Source: Granulosicoccus sp963833195 (GTDB lineage: Bacteria; Pseudomonadota; Gammaproteobacteria; Granulosicoccales; Granulosicoccaceae). Taken from it: a stretch of DNA of 64,000 nt. The position numbers and the translations under genes were made by a program. Every line of letters starts with the position of its first letter. Position 1 is the first letter of the stretch. The notes under the pieces are model-generated. The model was not told where the DNA came from. It was given only the letters and a program-made list of their open reading frames with translations, and ran no database searches. The DNA lies in contig CAWHXF010000028.1 in the NCBI GenBank assembly GCA_963833195.1, positions 1,240,001 through 1,304,000 of the forward strand, in the 5' to 3' direction. This document shows, piece after piece, positions 19,280 through 28,341 of the stretch.

Positions 19280-20236
19280 TCAGCGCACGTAGAAGCGCGG
19301 GTCGGTGGCCACGCCGTCCTTGCGGACTTCGAGGTGCAGGTGCGGCCCCGTGGAGCGCCCGGAGTTCCCGAGCGTGGCGACGGGCTGGCCCTTGTGCACG
19401 TGGGCGCCGAGCGCCACGAGCACCGAGTCGTTGTGCGCGTAGCGCGTGCGATAGCCGTCCGCGTGCTCCAGCTCCACCAGCTCCCCGTAGCCGCCGTTCG
19501 TGCCCGCGTACGTGACGACGCCGTCGGCGAGCGCGTACACCGGATCACCGATCCGGCCGGTGAAGTCCAGCCCCCGGTGCGCCACGCGGCGCCCCGTCAA
19601 CGGATCGCTCCGGTAGCCGAACCCGGAGCTGATCGCGCCGCCCGCCAGGGGGCGTCCCGATACGCGCGCGTCGTACTCGCGCCGCCGCTCGACGAAGATG
19701 GCCTCCATCGCCGCGGACCGCACCAGCATGGGGTCGGTACGACTGATCAGAACCCCCAGCGCATCCGGGTCGGCGGGGTCCAGCGCCGACAGCGGCTCGC
19801 CGTCGCCGGTGAGCGCGTCGCTCTCGAAGTCGAGGTCGAACTCGCCCTCGTCGAGCTCGGCCACGTCCGCCAGGCGCCGGTACAGCGCGCGCAGGGCGAG
19901 CAGGTCCGCCTTCAGCTTGCCGACGAGCTCCGGCGTGGCGATGCCGTCGGCCGCTCGACCCGAGCCATCGTCGGCCCGGGCATCCGGGTGGGCGGCCTGC
20001 GGGTCGAAGCTCGCCTCCACGACGACGAAGTCGCTACGCGGGCCGGACGACAGGACCGCGAGCTCGTCGTGCGCACGACCGGAGACCCAGCCGAGCGCGC
20101 CGCTGGCGGCGGCGATGACGCCGACGAGCGTCCAGCTACCGGCGGCGGCAGCGACGCGGCGCGCGCGCCGCGGTGCGGCGGGCGTAGACTCGGGCTTCCC
20201 GGGGCGTCCGGAATGCTTGGGCTCGCTCGGATTCAT
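19280..20236 (-). CDS. Membrane-anchored M23-family peptidoglycan endopeptidase-like protein
   Basis: A 318-residue protein with a cytoplasmic basic start, one transmembrane helix (~33-53), a periplasmic linker, and a C-terminal M23 (LytM) domain from ~195. The domain has GFGYRSDPLTGRRVAHRGLD, where the first zinc His and the Asp are the HxxxD motif, and the last zinc His in GPHLHLEVRKDG. All expected metal ligands are present, so an active endopeptidase cutting cross-links is likely. It lies 26 bases upstream of secA in the same direction. Its ATG overlaps that of the divergent DUF721 gene within a single CATG. Confidence 0.85.
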   Translation of the reverse strand: MNPSEPKHSGRPGKPESTPAAPRRARRVAAAAGSWTLVGVIAAASGALGWVSGRAHDELAVLSSGPRSDFVVVEASFDPQAAHPDARADDGSGRAADGIATPELVGKLKADLLALRALYRRLADVAELDEGEFDLDFESDALTGDGEPLSALDPADPDALGVLISRTDPMLVRSAAMEAIFVERRREYDARVSGRPLAGGAISSGFGYRSDPLTGRRVAHRGLDFTGRIGDPVYALADGVVTYAGTNGGYGELVELEHADGYRTRYAHNDSVLVALGAHVHKGQPVATLGNSGRSTGPHLHLEVRKDGVATDPRFYVR

Positions 20237-20693
20237 GAAGTCGTTCGACAGCCTCGTCGGTCCGGAAACGCGCGCCGCGCTGGTGGCGCACGAGCGGCTG
20301 CTGGCCGAGGTTTCACGATGCGTGCCGTCGCAGGCGGCGAAGCATCTGGTGCATTGCCGCCTGGTCGACGGCCGGTTGCGCCTCGTGCTCGACAACGCGG
20401 CCTGGGTGGCCCGCCTGAGATTCGGCGAGCGCCAGCTGCTGAAGAGCCTTGCGGCGGGGGGCACGAGGGTACGCCAGGTGAGCTGGCACGTCGCGCCGCC
20501 GGAGCCGATTCCGCCGGGGGATCCGCGGCTGGGGGCGCGGCGCGCGCCGCGCAGGCTGGCCGAGGCGCAGCCCCGGGCCGCCGCGCACGTCGCCTCGGTG
20601 GCCGCCGATCAGCCGGACGATGCGCTCGGGCGCGCGCTGCGGAACCTCGCGGCGACGATGAAGCGTCGCACCGGGCGGCGCGACCCGGACTGA
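20235..20693 (+). CDS. DUF721 family protein
   Basis: A 152-residue protein starting MKSFDSLVGPETRAALVAHE with a central LVDGRLRLVLDNAAWVARLRF, the hallmark of DUF721 (sometimes called DciA-like). Some DUF721 proteins load the replicative helicase DnaB, but this one is short and has an Arg/Pro-rich, probably disordered second half, so that function is only possible. In many Gammaproteobacteria the gene lies between lpxC and an M23 peptidase/secA, as here. The ATG at 20235 is inside the CATG that also starts the divergent M23 gene. Confidence 0.8.
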   Translation: MKSFDSLVGPETRAALVAHERLLAEVSRCVPSQAAKHLVHCRLVDGRLRLVLDNAAWVARLRFGERQLLKSLAAGGTRVRQVSWHVAPPEPIPPGDPRLGARRAPRRLAEAQPRAAAHVASVAADQPDDALGRALRNLAATMKRRTGRRDPD

Positions 20694-20763
20694 GCGGCTG
20701 CTTGCCGGAGCCGCGCGAGCGCGGGACCGGACGTTTCGAGGACGGGTGGCGACCCGCCGGTCG

Positions 20764-21681
20764 TCAGCCCGCCGCGCGCAGCGGCACGGACTCGGGCGCC
20801 GCGACGGCGGCCTCGTCCTCCTCGAACACCACCTCGTCCCAGGCATCGGGCGTGGCGAGGAGCTCGCGCACGAGCTGGTTGTTCAGCGCGTGGCCGGACT
20901 TGTGGGCGGTGAGCGAGCCGAGCAGGCCGTGGCCGACGACGTACAGGTCGCCGATGGCGTCGAGCACCTTGTGGCGCACGAACTCGTCGCGGTAGCGCAG
21001 CCCCTCCTCGTTGAGCACGCGGTGCTCGTCGAGCACGATGGCATTGTCCATGCTGCCGCCGAGCGCGAGGTTGTTGCGCCGAAGCGCCTCGATGTCGCGC
21101 ATGAAGCCGAAGGTGCGGGCGCGCGAGATCTCGCGCACGAACGAGGCGGTGTTGAAGTCGATTTCCAGCCGGTTCGACTGCCGGCGGAACACCGGGTGAT
21201 CGAACTCGATGCTGAAGTCGACGCGGAAGCCGTCGTGCGGCTCCAGCCGGGCGAACTTGTCGCCGTCGCGCACCTCCACCGCGCGCTTGATGCGCACGAA
21301 GCGCTTCGGCGCGCCCTGCTCCAGCACGCCCGCGCTCTGCAGCAGGAACACGAACGGCGCGGCGCTGCCGTCCATGATGGGCACCTCGCCGGCGGACACG
21401 TCGACGTGGCAGTTGTCGATCCCGAGGCCCGCGAAGGCGGCCATCAGGTGCTCGATGGTGGACACGCCCTCGCCGTCCGTGCCGAGCGTGGTGGCGAGCT
21501 CGGTGTGCCGCACGGCATCGGCGCGCGCGGGCAGCACGGTGGCCGGCACCCGGTCGGTGCGGTGGAACACGATGCCCGCGTCGATGGGTGCGGGGCGCAG
21601 CGTCAGGTACACCTTGACGCCGCTGTGCAGGCCGATGCCCGTGGCGCGGATGGTGTTCTTGAGGGTTCGCTGTCGAATCAC
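20764..21681 (-). CDS. lpxC: UDP-3-O-acyl-N-acetylglucosamine deacetylase
   Basis: LpxC catalyses the committed, zinc-dependent deacetylation step of lipid A synthesis. The 305-residue product has the same length as the E. coli enzyme. The start is GTG at 21681 (VIRQRTLKNTIRATGIGLHS), with GGAAGA about 10 bases upstream. Zinc ligands are the His of STIEHLMAAFAGLGIDN and the His/Asp of FVRHKVLDAIGDL; the catalytic Glu precedes the first His. SLTAHKSGHALNN carries the other active-site His. It is the last gene of the dcw block, separated from ftsZ by a 348-base spacer. Confidence 0.96.
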   Translation of the reverse strand: MIRQRTLKNTIRATGIGLHSGVKVYLTLRPAPIDAGIVFHRTDRVPATVLPARADAVRHTELATTLGTDGEGVSTIEHLMAAFAGLGIDNCHVDVSAGEVPIMDGSAAPFVFLLQSAGVLEQGAPKRFVRIKRAVEVRDGDKFARLEPHDGFRVDFSIEFDHPVFRRQSNRLEIDFNTASFVREISRARTFGFMRDIEALRRNNLALGGSMDNAIVLDEHRVLNEEGLRYRDEFVRHKVLDAIGDLYVVGHGLLGSLTAHKSGHALNNQLVRELLATPDAWDEVVFEEDEAAVAAPESVPLRAAG

Positions 21682-21874
21682 TGTCGCTCGTCTTCCTGCT
21701 GCCGGGGGCCGCGCGGGGGCTGCACTGTATGTAGCAGCCCGGCGCGACATTGCCAGCGCGCGCGTGCAAGACAACGTGTCGGCAGCCACCCCCGAATGAT
21801 AGACCGGCGCGTCTTGCACCGCAGCAGGAACACGGGTTCGGTAACCCCACCGTCACCCTTTCTGACGACGGCGA

Positions 21875-21911
21875 CGCGCCCTCCGGCACGGCACTCGTGC
21901 CGGAAGGCGCG
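21875..21911. other. Long hairpin between ftsZ and lpxC
   Basis: GCGCCCTCCGGCACG (21876-21890) and its near-complement CGTGCCGGAAGGCGC (21896-21910) form a 16-17 bp stem with a 5-base loop and one mismatch. No T-run follows on either strand, so a classical intrinsic terminator is not supported. An attenuating or RNA-processing structure in the ftsZ-lpxC transcript is possible. Confidence 0.55.
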
Positions 21912-21939
21912 TTAGGAGGCTCGGGACGAACCGACCTGC

Positions 21940-22040
21940 AAGGCCGGTCCGCCCCGGTCCGCCCGGTCCGCCCGGCCCGCCCCGGTCCGCCCCGGCCCGC
22001 CCCGGTCGGCCCCGGTCGGCCCAGTCGGCTCAGTCGGCCT
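21940..22040. repeat. GC-rich 10-11 bp tandem repeats just after the ftsZ stop
   Basis: Variants of CGGTCCGCCC / CGGCCCGCCC / CGGTCGGCCC recur about nine times back to back, beginning at the ftsZ stop codon. The array is non-coding and takes up about a quarter of the 348-base ftsZ-lpxC spacer (21682-22029). The rest of the spacer holds the hairpin at 21875-21911 and the lpxC ribosome-binding region. I see no gene in it. Confidence 0.75.
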
Positions 22041-23406
22041 GGCGGCGCAGGAAGGCGGGGATGTCGAGGTATTCCACCTCGTCCTGCGCCTGACCGCCGT
22101 GACCGCCCGAGCCGCCCTGGCCGCCCTGGCCCCCGTTGCCCCGACCGCCGAAGCGGTCCTGCTGGCCGTAGCCGCCGTCGCGACCGCCCGCGTCGCGTCC
22201 GCGCTGGCGCACGACGCTCGGCTTCTCGTAGCCGTCCTGGCTCGAGCGACCGCCGCCCATGCCGCCGCCCATGCCGCCACCGAGGCCGCCACCGCCCATG
22301 CCCCCACCGCGCACGCCGCCACCGGCGTGGCCGCCGCCGCCCGAGTAGGAACCGGCGTAGCTGCCGCCACCGCCGGCGGCCGCGCGCTGCTGGTCCATGC
22401 GCGCCGCCGGGCGCATGCCCGACTGCACCGAGCGCAACTGGCGCGCTTCCGGCGGGTTCAGGCCCGTGGCCACGACCGTGACGCGAAGCTCGCCCTCGAG
22501 CGCCTCGTCGATCGCCGTGCCCACGACCACCGTGGCGTCGTCCGCGGCGAACGAGCGCACGACGTTGCCCACTTCCTCGAACTCGCCGATGGCCATGTCC
22601 AGACCCGCGGTGATGTTGACGAGGATGCCGCGGGCACCCGCGAGATCGATGTCCTCGAGCAGCGGACTGGAGATCGCCATCTCGGCGGCTTCGGTGGCGC
22701 GCTCGTCGCCCCGGCCGATGCCCGAACCCATCATGGCCAGACCCATCTCGCTCATGACGGTGCGCACGTCGGCGAAGTCGACGTTGATCAGACCCGGGTT
22801 CGTGATCAGCTCGGCGATGCCCTGCACCGCGCCGCGCAGCACGTCGTTGGCCGCGCGGAAGGCGTCCAGCAGGCTGATGTTCTTGCCGAGCACCGACAGG
22901 AGCTTCTCGTTCGGGATCGTGATGAGCGAGTCGACGTGGGTGCGCAGCTCCTCGATGCCGGTCTCGGCGATGCGCATGCGCTTCTGGCCCTCGAACGGGA
23001 AGGGCTTGGTGACGACGGCCACGGTGAGCACGCCCATCTCGCGCGCGATCTGCGCGACCACGGGGATGGCGCCCGTGCCCGTGCCGCCGCCCATGCCGGC
23101 GGTGATGAAGAGCATGTCGGTGCCTTCGATGATGTCCTGGATGCGGTCCCGGTCCTCCATGGCGGCCTGACGGCCGATCTCCGGGTTGGCGCCCGCGCCG
23201 AGGCCCTTGGTGATGCTCTGGCCGATGTGCAGGACGGTCTGCGCCTGCATGCCCTTGAGTGCCTGGGCATCGGTGTTGGCGCAGATGAAGTCGACGCCCT
23301 CTATGCCGGACGACACCATGTGCTGGACGGCGTTGCTGCCGCCGCCGCCGACGCCCACGAGCTTGATGACGGGTGCGTCGTTGATCGAGTCCACGAGTTC
23401 GAACAT
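22030..23406 (-). CDS. ftsZ: Cell division protein FtsZ
   Basis: FtsZ is the tubulin-like GTPase that forms the cytokinetic ring. The 458-residue product has the nucleotide-binding start VGVGGGGSNAVQHM, the tubulin signature MGGGTGTGAIPVV (~105-117), the synergy-loop region NVDFADVRTVMSEMG and the C-terminal peptide EYLDIPAFLRRQ that docks onto FtsA/ZipA. It is longer than E. coli FtsZ (383) because of a Gly/Arg/Gln-rich linker (~325-440) with many GGG blocks, probably disordered. AAGGGG sits about 9 bases before the ATG. The 169-base gap from ftsA leaves room for its own promoter. Confidence 0.97.
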   Translation of the reverse strand: MFELVDSINDAPVIKLVGVGGGGSNAVQHMVSSGIEGVDFICANTDAQALKGMQAQTVLHIGQSITKGLGAGANPEIGRQAAMEDRDRIQDIIEGTDMLFITAGMGGGTGTGAIPVVAQIAREMGVLTVAVVTKPFPFEGQKRMRIAETGIEELRTHVDSLITIPNEKLLSVLGKNISLLDAFRAANDVLRGAVQGIAELITNPGLINVDFADVRTVMSEMGLAMMGSGIGRGDERATEAAEMAISSPLLEDIDLAGARGILVNITAGLDMAIGEFEEVGNVVRSFAADDATVVVGTAIDEALEGELRVTVVATGLNPPEARQLRSVQSGMRPAARMDQQRAAAGGGGSYAGSYSGGGGHAGGGVRGGGMGGGGLGGGMGGGMGGGRSSQDGYEKPSVVRQRGRDAGGRDGGYGQQDRFGGRGNGGQGGQGGSGGHGGQAQDEVEYLDIPAFLRRQAD

Positions 23407-23575
23407 GTGGTCAGTTCCCCTTAGGTCGGTTGATTGTCTGGTGATCGGTTCTCGTCGGCCTCCGGGTTCTGCTGCCCGGTCGGCCCCCCTTGGTTACAGC
23501 CTGTGCGTACAGCCTTGCGTCATTGCCTTCCCTGATTCCATCCGTCGCGTGCGGCCCGAAGGCCGTCCGCACCGG

Positions 23576-24811
23576 TCAGAAATATCGTTGGAACCACTCG
23601 GTCATGCGCTTGAGCAGCCCCTTCTCGGTGCGCGTGTCGACGGGCTCGACGCGCGGGTTCAGCCGGCGCTGCTGCCCGTAGAGCAGCAGGCCCACGCCGG
23701 TGGCGTGAATGGGGTTCCGCGACACCTCGGCGAGCCCCGTCACGTGCTGCGGCACGCCGAGGCGCACCGGCATGTGGAAGATCTCCTCGGCGAGCTCCAC
23801 CACGCCCTCCATCTTCGCGGTGCCGCCCGTCAGCACGACGCCGGCCGCGCACGCGTCCTCGAAGCCGCTCGCGCGCAGCTCCCGCTGCACGAGCATCAAG
23901 AGCTCCTCGTAGCGCGGCTGCACGACCTCGGCGAGGGTCTGGCGCTGCAGCCTGCGCGCACCGCGATCGCCCACGCCGGGCACCTCGATGGTCTCGTCGG
24001 GCGCGGCGAGCTGCAGCAGCGCGCAGGCGTGCTTCAGCTTGATCTCCTCGGCGAACTGGGTCGGCGTGCGGAACGCGACGGCGATGTCGTTCGTCACCTG
24101 GTCGCCGGCGATCGGGATGACCGCGGTGTGGCGGATGGCGCCGTCGGTGAAGATCGCGATGTCGGTGGTGCCGCCGCCCATGTCCACGAGCAGCACGCCG
24201 AGCTCCTTCTCGTCGTTCGTCAGCACCGAGTGGCTCGAGGCGAGCTGCTCGAGGATGACGTCCTCGACCTCCAGGTCGCAGCGCCGGATGCACTTGGCGA
24301 TGTTCTGCGCCGCGCTGATGCTGCCCGTCACCAGGTGCACCTTCGCCTCGAGCCGCACGCCCGCCATGCCGATGGGCTGGTGGATGCCTTCCTGGTCGTC
24401 GATCAGGAACTCCTGCGGCAGCACGTGCAGGATGCGCTGGTCGGCCGGTATGGCGACGGCCTTGGCCGCCTCGATGACGCGCTCGACGTCCTCGGGCTCC
24501 ACCTCGGCGTTCCTGATGGCGACGATGCCGTGGCTGTTCAGGCTCTTGATGTGGCTGCCCGCGATGCCCGCGAAGACGGAGCGGATCTCGACGCCGGCCA
24601 TGCGCTCGGCCTCCTGCACCGCGCGCCGTATGGCATCGACCGTCGTGTCGATGTTGACCACGACGCCCTTCTTCAGGCCCTTGGACGGGTGCGAACCGAG
24701 CGCGACCAGCTCCAGGCCGCCCTCGGCGTCCACTTCGGCCACGATCGCGACGATCTTGGACGTCCCGATGTCCAGACCGACGATCATCTGCGTGTCAGCC
24801 TTCTCGGCCAT
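23576..24811 (-). CDS. ftsA: Cell division protein FtsA
   Basis: The actin-like protein that tethers FtsZ filaments to the inner membrane. The 411-residue product starts with the phosphate-1 loop GLDIGTSKIVAIVAEV. It has LLVDMGGGTTDIAIF (phosphate-2), GVVLTGGTAKMEGV (adenosine motif), and the C-terminal amphipathic membrane helix GLLKRMTEWFQRYF. The helix is intact, so membrane targeting is expected. Its start overlaps the ftsQ stop by 17 bases, consistent with translational coupling. Confidence 0.97.
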   Translation of the reverse strand: MAEKADTQMIVGLDIGTSKIVAIVAEVDAEGGLELVALGSHPSKGLKKGVVVNIDTTVDAIRRAVQEAERMAGVEIRSVFAGIAGSHIKSLNSHGIVAIRNAEVEPEDVERVIEAAKAVAIPADQRILHVLPQEFLIDDQEGIHQPIGMAGVRLEAKVHLVTGSISAAQNIAKCIRRCDLEVEDVILEQLASSHSVLTNDEKELGVLLVDMGGGTTDIAIFTDGAIRHTAVIPIAGDQVTNDIAVAFRTPTQFAEEIKLKHACALLQLAAPDETIEVPGVGDRGARRLQRQTLAEVVQPRYEELLMLVQRELRASGFEDACAAGVVLTGGTAKMEGVVELAEEIFHMPVRLGVPQHVTGLAEVSRNPIHATGVGLLLYGQQRRLNPRVEPVDTRTEKGLLKRMTEWFQRYF

Positions 24812-25871
24812 TGCCCGAGGGGCCCTCCTGTGACGTGCCGTTGCCGATGCCGATGCCCGTGGGCGTGTTCCCCGGGGCGACGCGTGCCGCGCGCGTGCCT
24901 CCGAGCGCGAAGCCGTTCGCGTAGCGCATGTCGAAGCTCGCGGGATCCCGCGCCACGCTGTCGGCGAGCCGCGGCCACACGTCCACGAAGCGCGCGAAGC
25001 GCTCCTCGCGCGACTGCTGGCCGAGCCGCACGCCGATGCCGCCGGTCAGCGCGAGGGTCTGCGAGCCGCGCGCGTCCTCCTCGAGCCGCTCCACGCCGAG
25101 CCCGAGTGCCTTCAGGTCGAGCTCGTAGCGGCGAAAGTCCTCGAGCACCGCCTGGTGGCGACCGTCGTTGCCGACCAGCACCGGCAGGTCCGCGAACACG
25201 CGCTGCCAGTCCGCGTACTGCGGATCGTCCGGCTGGAGCTGCGGCGGCCGGAAGAGCTCCAGCCGCTTGCTCACGAGCGCGTCGTCGTTCCAGCGCGCGG
25301 CGGGCTCGTGCTCGTCCACGCCGACCTCGAGCCTGCCCGGCCACTCGCGGCCGATGCGCGCCTGGGCGACCCACGGCAACGCCTCGACGGCGACGCGCAG
25401 CCCGTCGATGTCGAGCCCGTAGAACCCTGCGCCCGTGAAGCGTCCGACGACGGTTCGCAGGGCGTCGCGGTCGACGTAGTCCAGCGTGCCGATCACGTCC
25501 ACGTTCGTGACCGGGAAGCGCACCGGATCGCGCATCAGGTTCAGCGCCACGAGGGCGGCGCTCGCGACGAGCAGCGCGCCGAACGCGCCGATGACCCAGC
25601 GCGTCGCGGGCGCGAGCCGGGGGGCGCGCACGGGCAGCACGGGCTCGCGCCGCACCGAGCCCGGCACCGGACGGTCCGTGACCGCCCGGGCGCGGGCGTT
25701 CGCCGCGCGCTCGGCGGCGAGTGCCGCGGCCCGCGACGCGTCCGGATCGCCGGGCGCCGCGCCGCGCGCGGGGGAACCGCGAACGGGCGTCATCGGCACG
25801 CGGCGCGACACGCGCGAGGGCGCGCTCACCCCGCCCTCGATGTCCGCCTCGGTGTCCATCGCGGAGTTCAT
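24795..25871 (-). CDS. ftsQ: Cell division protein FtsQ
   Basis: A bitopic divisome protein that links early and late division proteins through FtsB/FtsL. The 358 residues divide into a long basic, Ala/Arg-rich cytoplasmic part (~1-90), one membrane helix (~93-113), a POTRA domain opening FPVTNVDVIGTLDYVDRDAL, and the beta domain with LPWVAQARIGREWPGRLEV. The last ~30 residues are Gly/Thr-rich and lie beyond the usual fold. The ATG at 25871 overlaps the ddl stop (ATGA). A second in-frame ATG lies four codons later. Confidence 0.92.
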   Translation of the reverse strand: MNSAMDTEADIEGGVSAPSRVSRRVPMTPVRGSPARGAAPGDPDASRAAALAAERAANARARAVTDRPVPGSVRREPVLPVRAPRLAPATRWVIGAFGALLVASAALVALNLMRDPVRFPVTNVDVIGTLDYVDRDALRTVVGRFTGAGFYGLDIDGLRVAVEALPWVAQARIGREWPGRLEVGVDEHEPAARWNDDALVSKRLELFRPPQLQPDDPQYADWQRVFADLPVLVGNDGRHQAVLEDFRRYELDLKALGLGVERLEEDARGSQTLALTGGIGVRLGQQSREERFARFVDVWPRLADSVARDPASFDMRYANGFALGGTRAARVAPGNTPTGIGIGNGTSQEGPSGNGREG

Positions 25872-26887
25872 GCGACGCCTTCCTCGGCCGCACGCCGGGC
25901 GTCGTCCGCACCGACCGAATCGCCGCGGGACACGGGTTCGTCGAACTCGTCGTCGCCGGCGAGCGTGGTGGCGAGGATGCGCGCGCACAGCGCCGACATG
26001 TCCATGCCGGCCGCGGCGGCGGCCATCGGCACGAGGCTGTGCGTCGTCATGCCGGGGGCGGTGTTGCATTCGATGAAGCGCGGCTCGCCCGAGGCGTCCA
26101 GCATGAAGTCCACCCGGCCCCAGCCCGTGCACCCGAGCACCTCGAAGGCGCGCGCGGCGAGCTCGTTGACGCGCGCGGCGACGGGGTGCGGCAGCGGCGC
26201 GGGGCAGTCGTACTCGGTGGAGTCGAGCTCGTACTTCGCCTCGTAGTCGTAGAAGCCGCTCGCGGGGCGGATGGAGACCAGGGGCAGCACCTCGCCGTCG
26301 ACGATGCCGGCGGTGATCTCCTCGCCCGACATGAAGGCCTCGACCAGCACGGGCCCGTGATCGGCGGCGCGGTGGTACGCGGCCGGGATCTCGTGCGCCT
26401 CGCGCACGATGCTCACGCCCAGGCTCGAGCCTTCGAGCGCGGGCTTCACGACCATCGGCAGCCGCAGCCGGCGCGCGGCGGCGACGGCCGCCTCGACGCT
26501 CGTCACCTCGCACCAGGGCGGGGTCGGGATGCCGTGATACGCGCACAGCGCCTTCGCGCGCAGCTTGTCCATCGAGAGCGCCGAGCCGAGGATGCCGCTG
26601 CCGGTGTACGGGATGCCCGCGAGCTCCAGCGCCGCCTGCATGGTGCCGTCCTCGCCGCCCGGGCCGTGCAGGATCGGGAACGCGCGGTCGATGCCGAACG
26701 CGCGCATCTCGGCCTCGAGCCGCGGCGCCACGTCGAGCGTCCAGTCGAACGGGTGCGCGTCCACGCCGGCCTGCCGCAGTGCCGCCAGCACCGCGCGGCC
26801 GCTCGCGAGCGACACCTCGCGCTCGCCGGACCAGCCGCCCATGATCACGGCGACGCGGCCGTAGAGACTCGGATCGACGGGCCTCAT
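25868..26887 (-). CDS. ddl: D-alanine--D-alanine ligase
   Basis: An ATP-grasp enzyme joining two D-Ala residues for the peptidoglycan stem peptide. The 339-residue product has the signatures VIMGGWSGEREVSLASG at the start, FPILHGPGGEDGTMQ, the ATP-binding MVVKPALEGSSLGV, and FIECNTAPGMTTHSLVP with the metal-binding residues. The C-terminal ~25 residues (Asp/Glu/Arg-rich) extend past the core. It overlaps murC upstream and ftsQ downstream by four bases each. It corresponds to DdlB of the dcw cluster. Confidence 0.95.
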   Translation of the reverse strand: MRPVDPSLYGRVAVIMGGWSGEREVSLASGRAVLAALRQAGVDAHPFDWTLDVAPRLEAEMRAFGIDRAFPILHGPGGEDGTMQAALELAGIPYTGSGILGSALSMDKLRAKALCAYHGIPTPPWCEVTSVEAAVAAARRLRLPMVVKPALEGSSLGVSIVREAHEIPAAYHRAADHGPVLVEAFMSGEEITAGIVDGEVLPLVSIRPASGFYDYEAKYELDSTEYDCPAPLPHPVAARVNELAARAFEVLGCTGWGRVDFMLDASGEPRFIECNTAPGMTTHSLVPMAAAAAGMDMSALCARILATTLAGDDEFDEPVSRGDSVGADDARRAAEEGVA

Positions 26888-28341
26888 GCGCTTCCTCCGG
26901 GCGCGAAGTGCGCGGGCAGCGCCTGCGCGAGCCCGCCGACGGAGCCCGCCCCGAGGGTCAGCAGCACGTCCCCGGGCCGCAGCACGCGCTCCAGCTGCGC
27001 GGGCACGTCGCCGATGTCCTCGACGAACACCGGCTCCACCGCACCGCGCGTGCGGATGGCGCGGGCCAGCGCGCGCCCGTCGGCGCCGACGATGGGCGCT
27101 TCGCCGGCCGCGTACACCTCGGTCAGCACCAGCACGTCGGGGGTGGCGAGCGTCTCGGCGAAGTCGTCGAAGAGATCCCGGGTACGCGTGTAGCGGTGCG
27201 GCTGGAACACCACCACCAGACGCCGCCCGGGCCAGCCGCCGCGAATGGCGGCCAAGGTCGCACGCACCTCGGTGGGGTGATGCCCGTAGTCGTCGAAGTA
27301 CTCGACCGTGCCGGTCTCCCCGTCCGACGACACGTGCAGCGGGCCGCGGTTCTGCACGCGCCGGCCGACGCCCTCGAACTTCGCGAGCGCGCGCTTGGCG
27401 CCGCGCACGTCCACGCCGAGCTCGAACGCGACGGTGATGGCCGCCAGCGCGTTCAGCACGTTGTGGCGCCCGGGCATGTTCAGCACGATGTTCGGGATCA
27501 CGCTCTGCACGTCGTTGGTGACGAGCACCACGTCGAAGCGCATCGAGAGCCCGTCCTGCACGACGTTGGTGGCCTGCACGTCGGCCTCGTCGGAGAAGCC
27601 GTAGGTGCGCACCGGACGGCGCACCTCGGGCAGCACGTCGCGCACGTTCGGATCGTCGATGCACACGATGGCGAGGCCGTAGAACGGCAGGTGCAGCAGG
27701 AAGTCGACGAAGGTGCTCTTGAGCTTCTCGAAGTCGCCCCCGTAGGTCGAGAGGTGGTCGTCGTCGATGTTCGTGACGATGGCGATGACGGGCTGCAGGT
27801 GCAGGAACGAGGCGTCCGATTCGTCGGCCTCGGCCACCAGCCAGTCACTGTCGCCCAGGTAGGCGTTCGTGCTGCTGGCGGTGAGCTGGCCACCGATGAC
27901 GTAGGTGGGGTCCATGCCGCCTTCGGTCAGCAGGCTCGCCACCAGGCTCGTGGTCGTGGTCTTGCCGTGCGTGCCGGCCACGGCGATGCCCTGCTGGAAG
28001 CGGAAGAGCTCGGCCAGCATCTCGGCGCGCCGCACGATGGGCAGCCCGAGCTCGTGCGCGCGCACCATCTCGGGGTTGTCGGCCGGCACCGCGGTGGAGA
28101 TCACGACCACGTCGGCGTCGTCGACCTGGCTCGACTCGTGGCCGCGGTACACCTTGACCCCGAGGCCCGTGAGTCGCGCGGTGAGCGCGTTCGCGCCGAT
28201 GTCCGAGCCGCTGACGCGAAAGCCCAGACGGTGCATGACCTCGGCGATGCCGCCCATGCCGACGCCGCCGATGCCGATGAAGTGCATGCCGCGCACGCGC
28301 CGCATCTGGCTCTTCACGACGGGCGAGAGTGCCAGTGCCAT
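26884..28341 (-). CDS. murC: UDP-N-acetylmuramate--L-alanine ligase
   Basis: The first Mur ligase, adding L-Ala to UDP-MurNAc in the cytoplasm. The 485-residue product carries the UDP-binding GxGGxGM motif (FIGIGGVGMGGIAEVMHRLG), the P-loop GTHGKTTTTSLVAS, DESDASFLHLQP, NIDDDHLSTYGGDF and the C-terminal-domain motif DDYGHHPTEVRATL (~350), which is typical of MurC. It starts one base before the murG stop (TGATG) and ends in an ATGA overlap with ddl. Confidence 0.96.
   Translation of the reverse strand: MALALSPVVKSQMRRVRGMHFIGIGGVGMGGIAEVMHRLGFRVSGSDIGANALTARLTGLGVKVYRGHESSQVDDADVVVISTAVPADNPEMVRAHELGLPIVRRAEMLAELFRFQQGIAVAGTHGKTTTTSLVASLLTEGGMDPTYVIGGQLTASSTNAYLGDSDWLVAEADESDASFLHLQPVIAIVTNIDDDHLSTYGGDFEKLKSTFVDFLLHLPFYGLAIVCIDDPNVRDVLPEVRRPVRTYGFSDEADVQATNVVQDGLSMRFDVVLVTNDVQSVIPNIVLNMPGRHNVLNALAAITVAFELGVDVRGAKRALAKFEGVGRRVQNRGPLHVSSDGETGTVEYFDDYGHHPTEVRATLAAIRGGWPGRRLVVVFQPHRYTRTRDLFDDFAETLATPDVLVLTEVYAAGEAPIVGADGRALARAIRTRGAVEPVFVEDIGDVPAQLERVLRPGDVLLTLGAGSVGGLAQALPAHFAPGGSA

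Noticed and set aside
23549..23573. Hairpin between ftsA and ftsZ (GTGCGG...CCGCAC) as a terminator
   Set aside because: Stem is imperfect and no T-run follows; a terminator inside ftsA-ftsZ would be unexpected.
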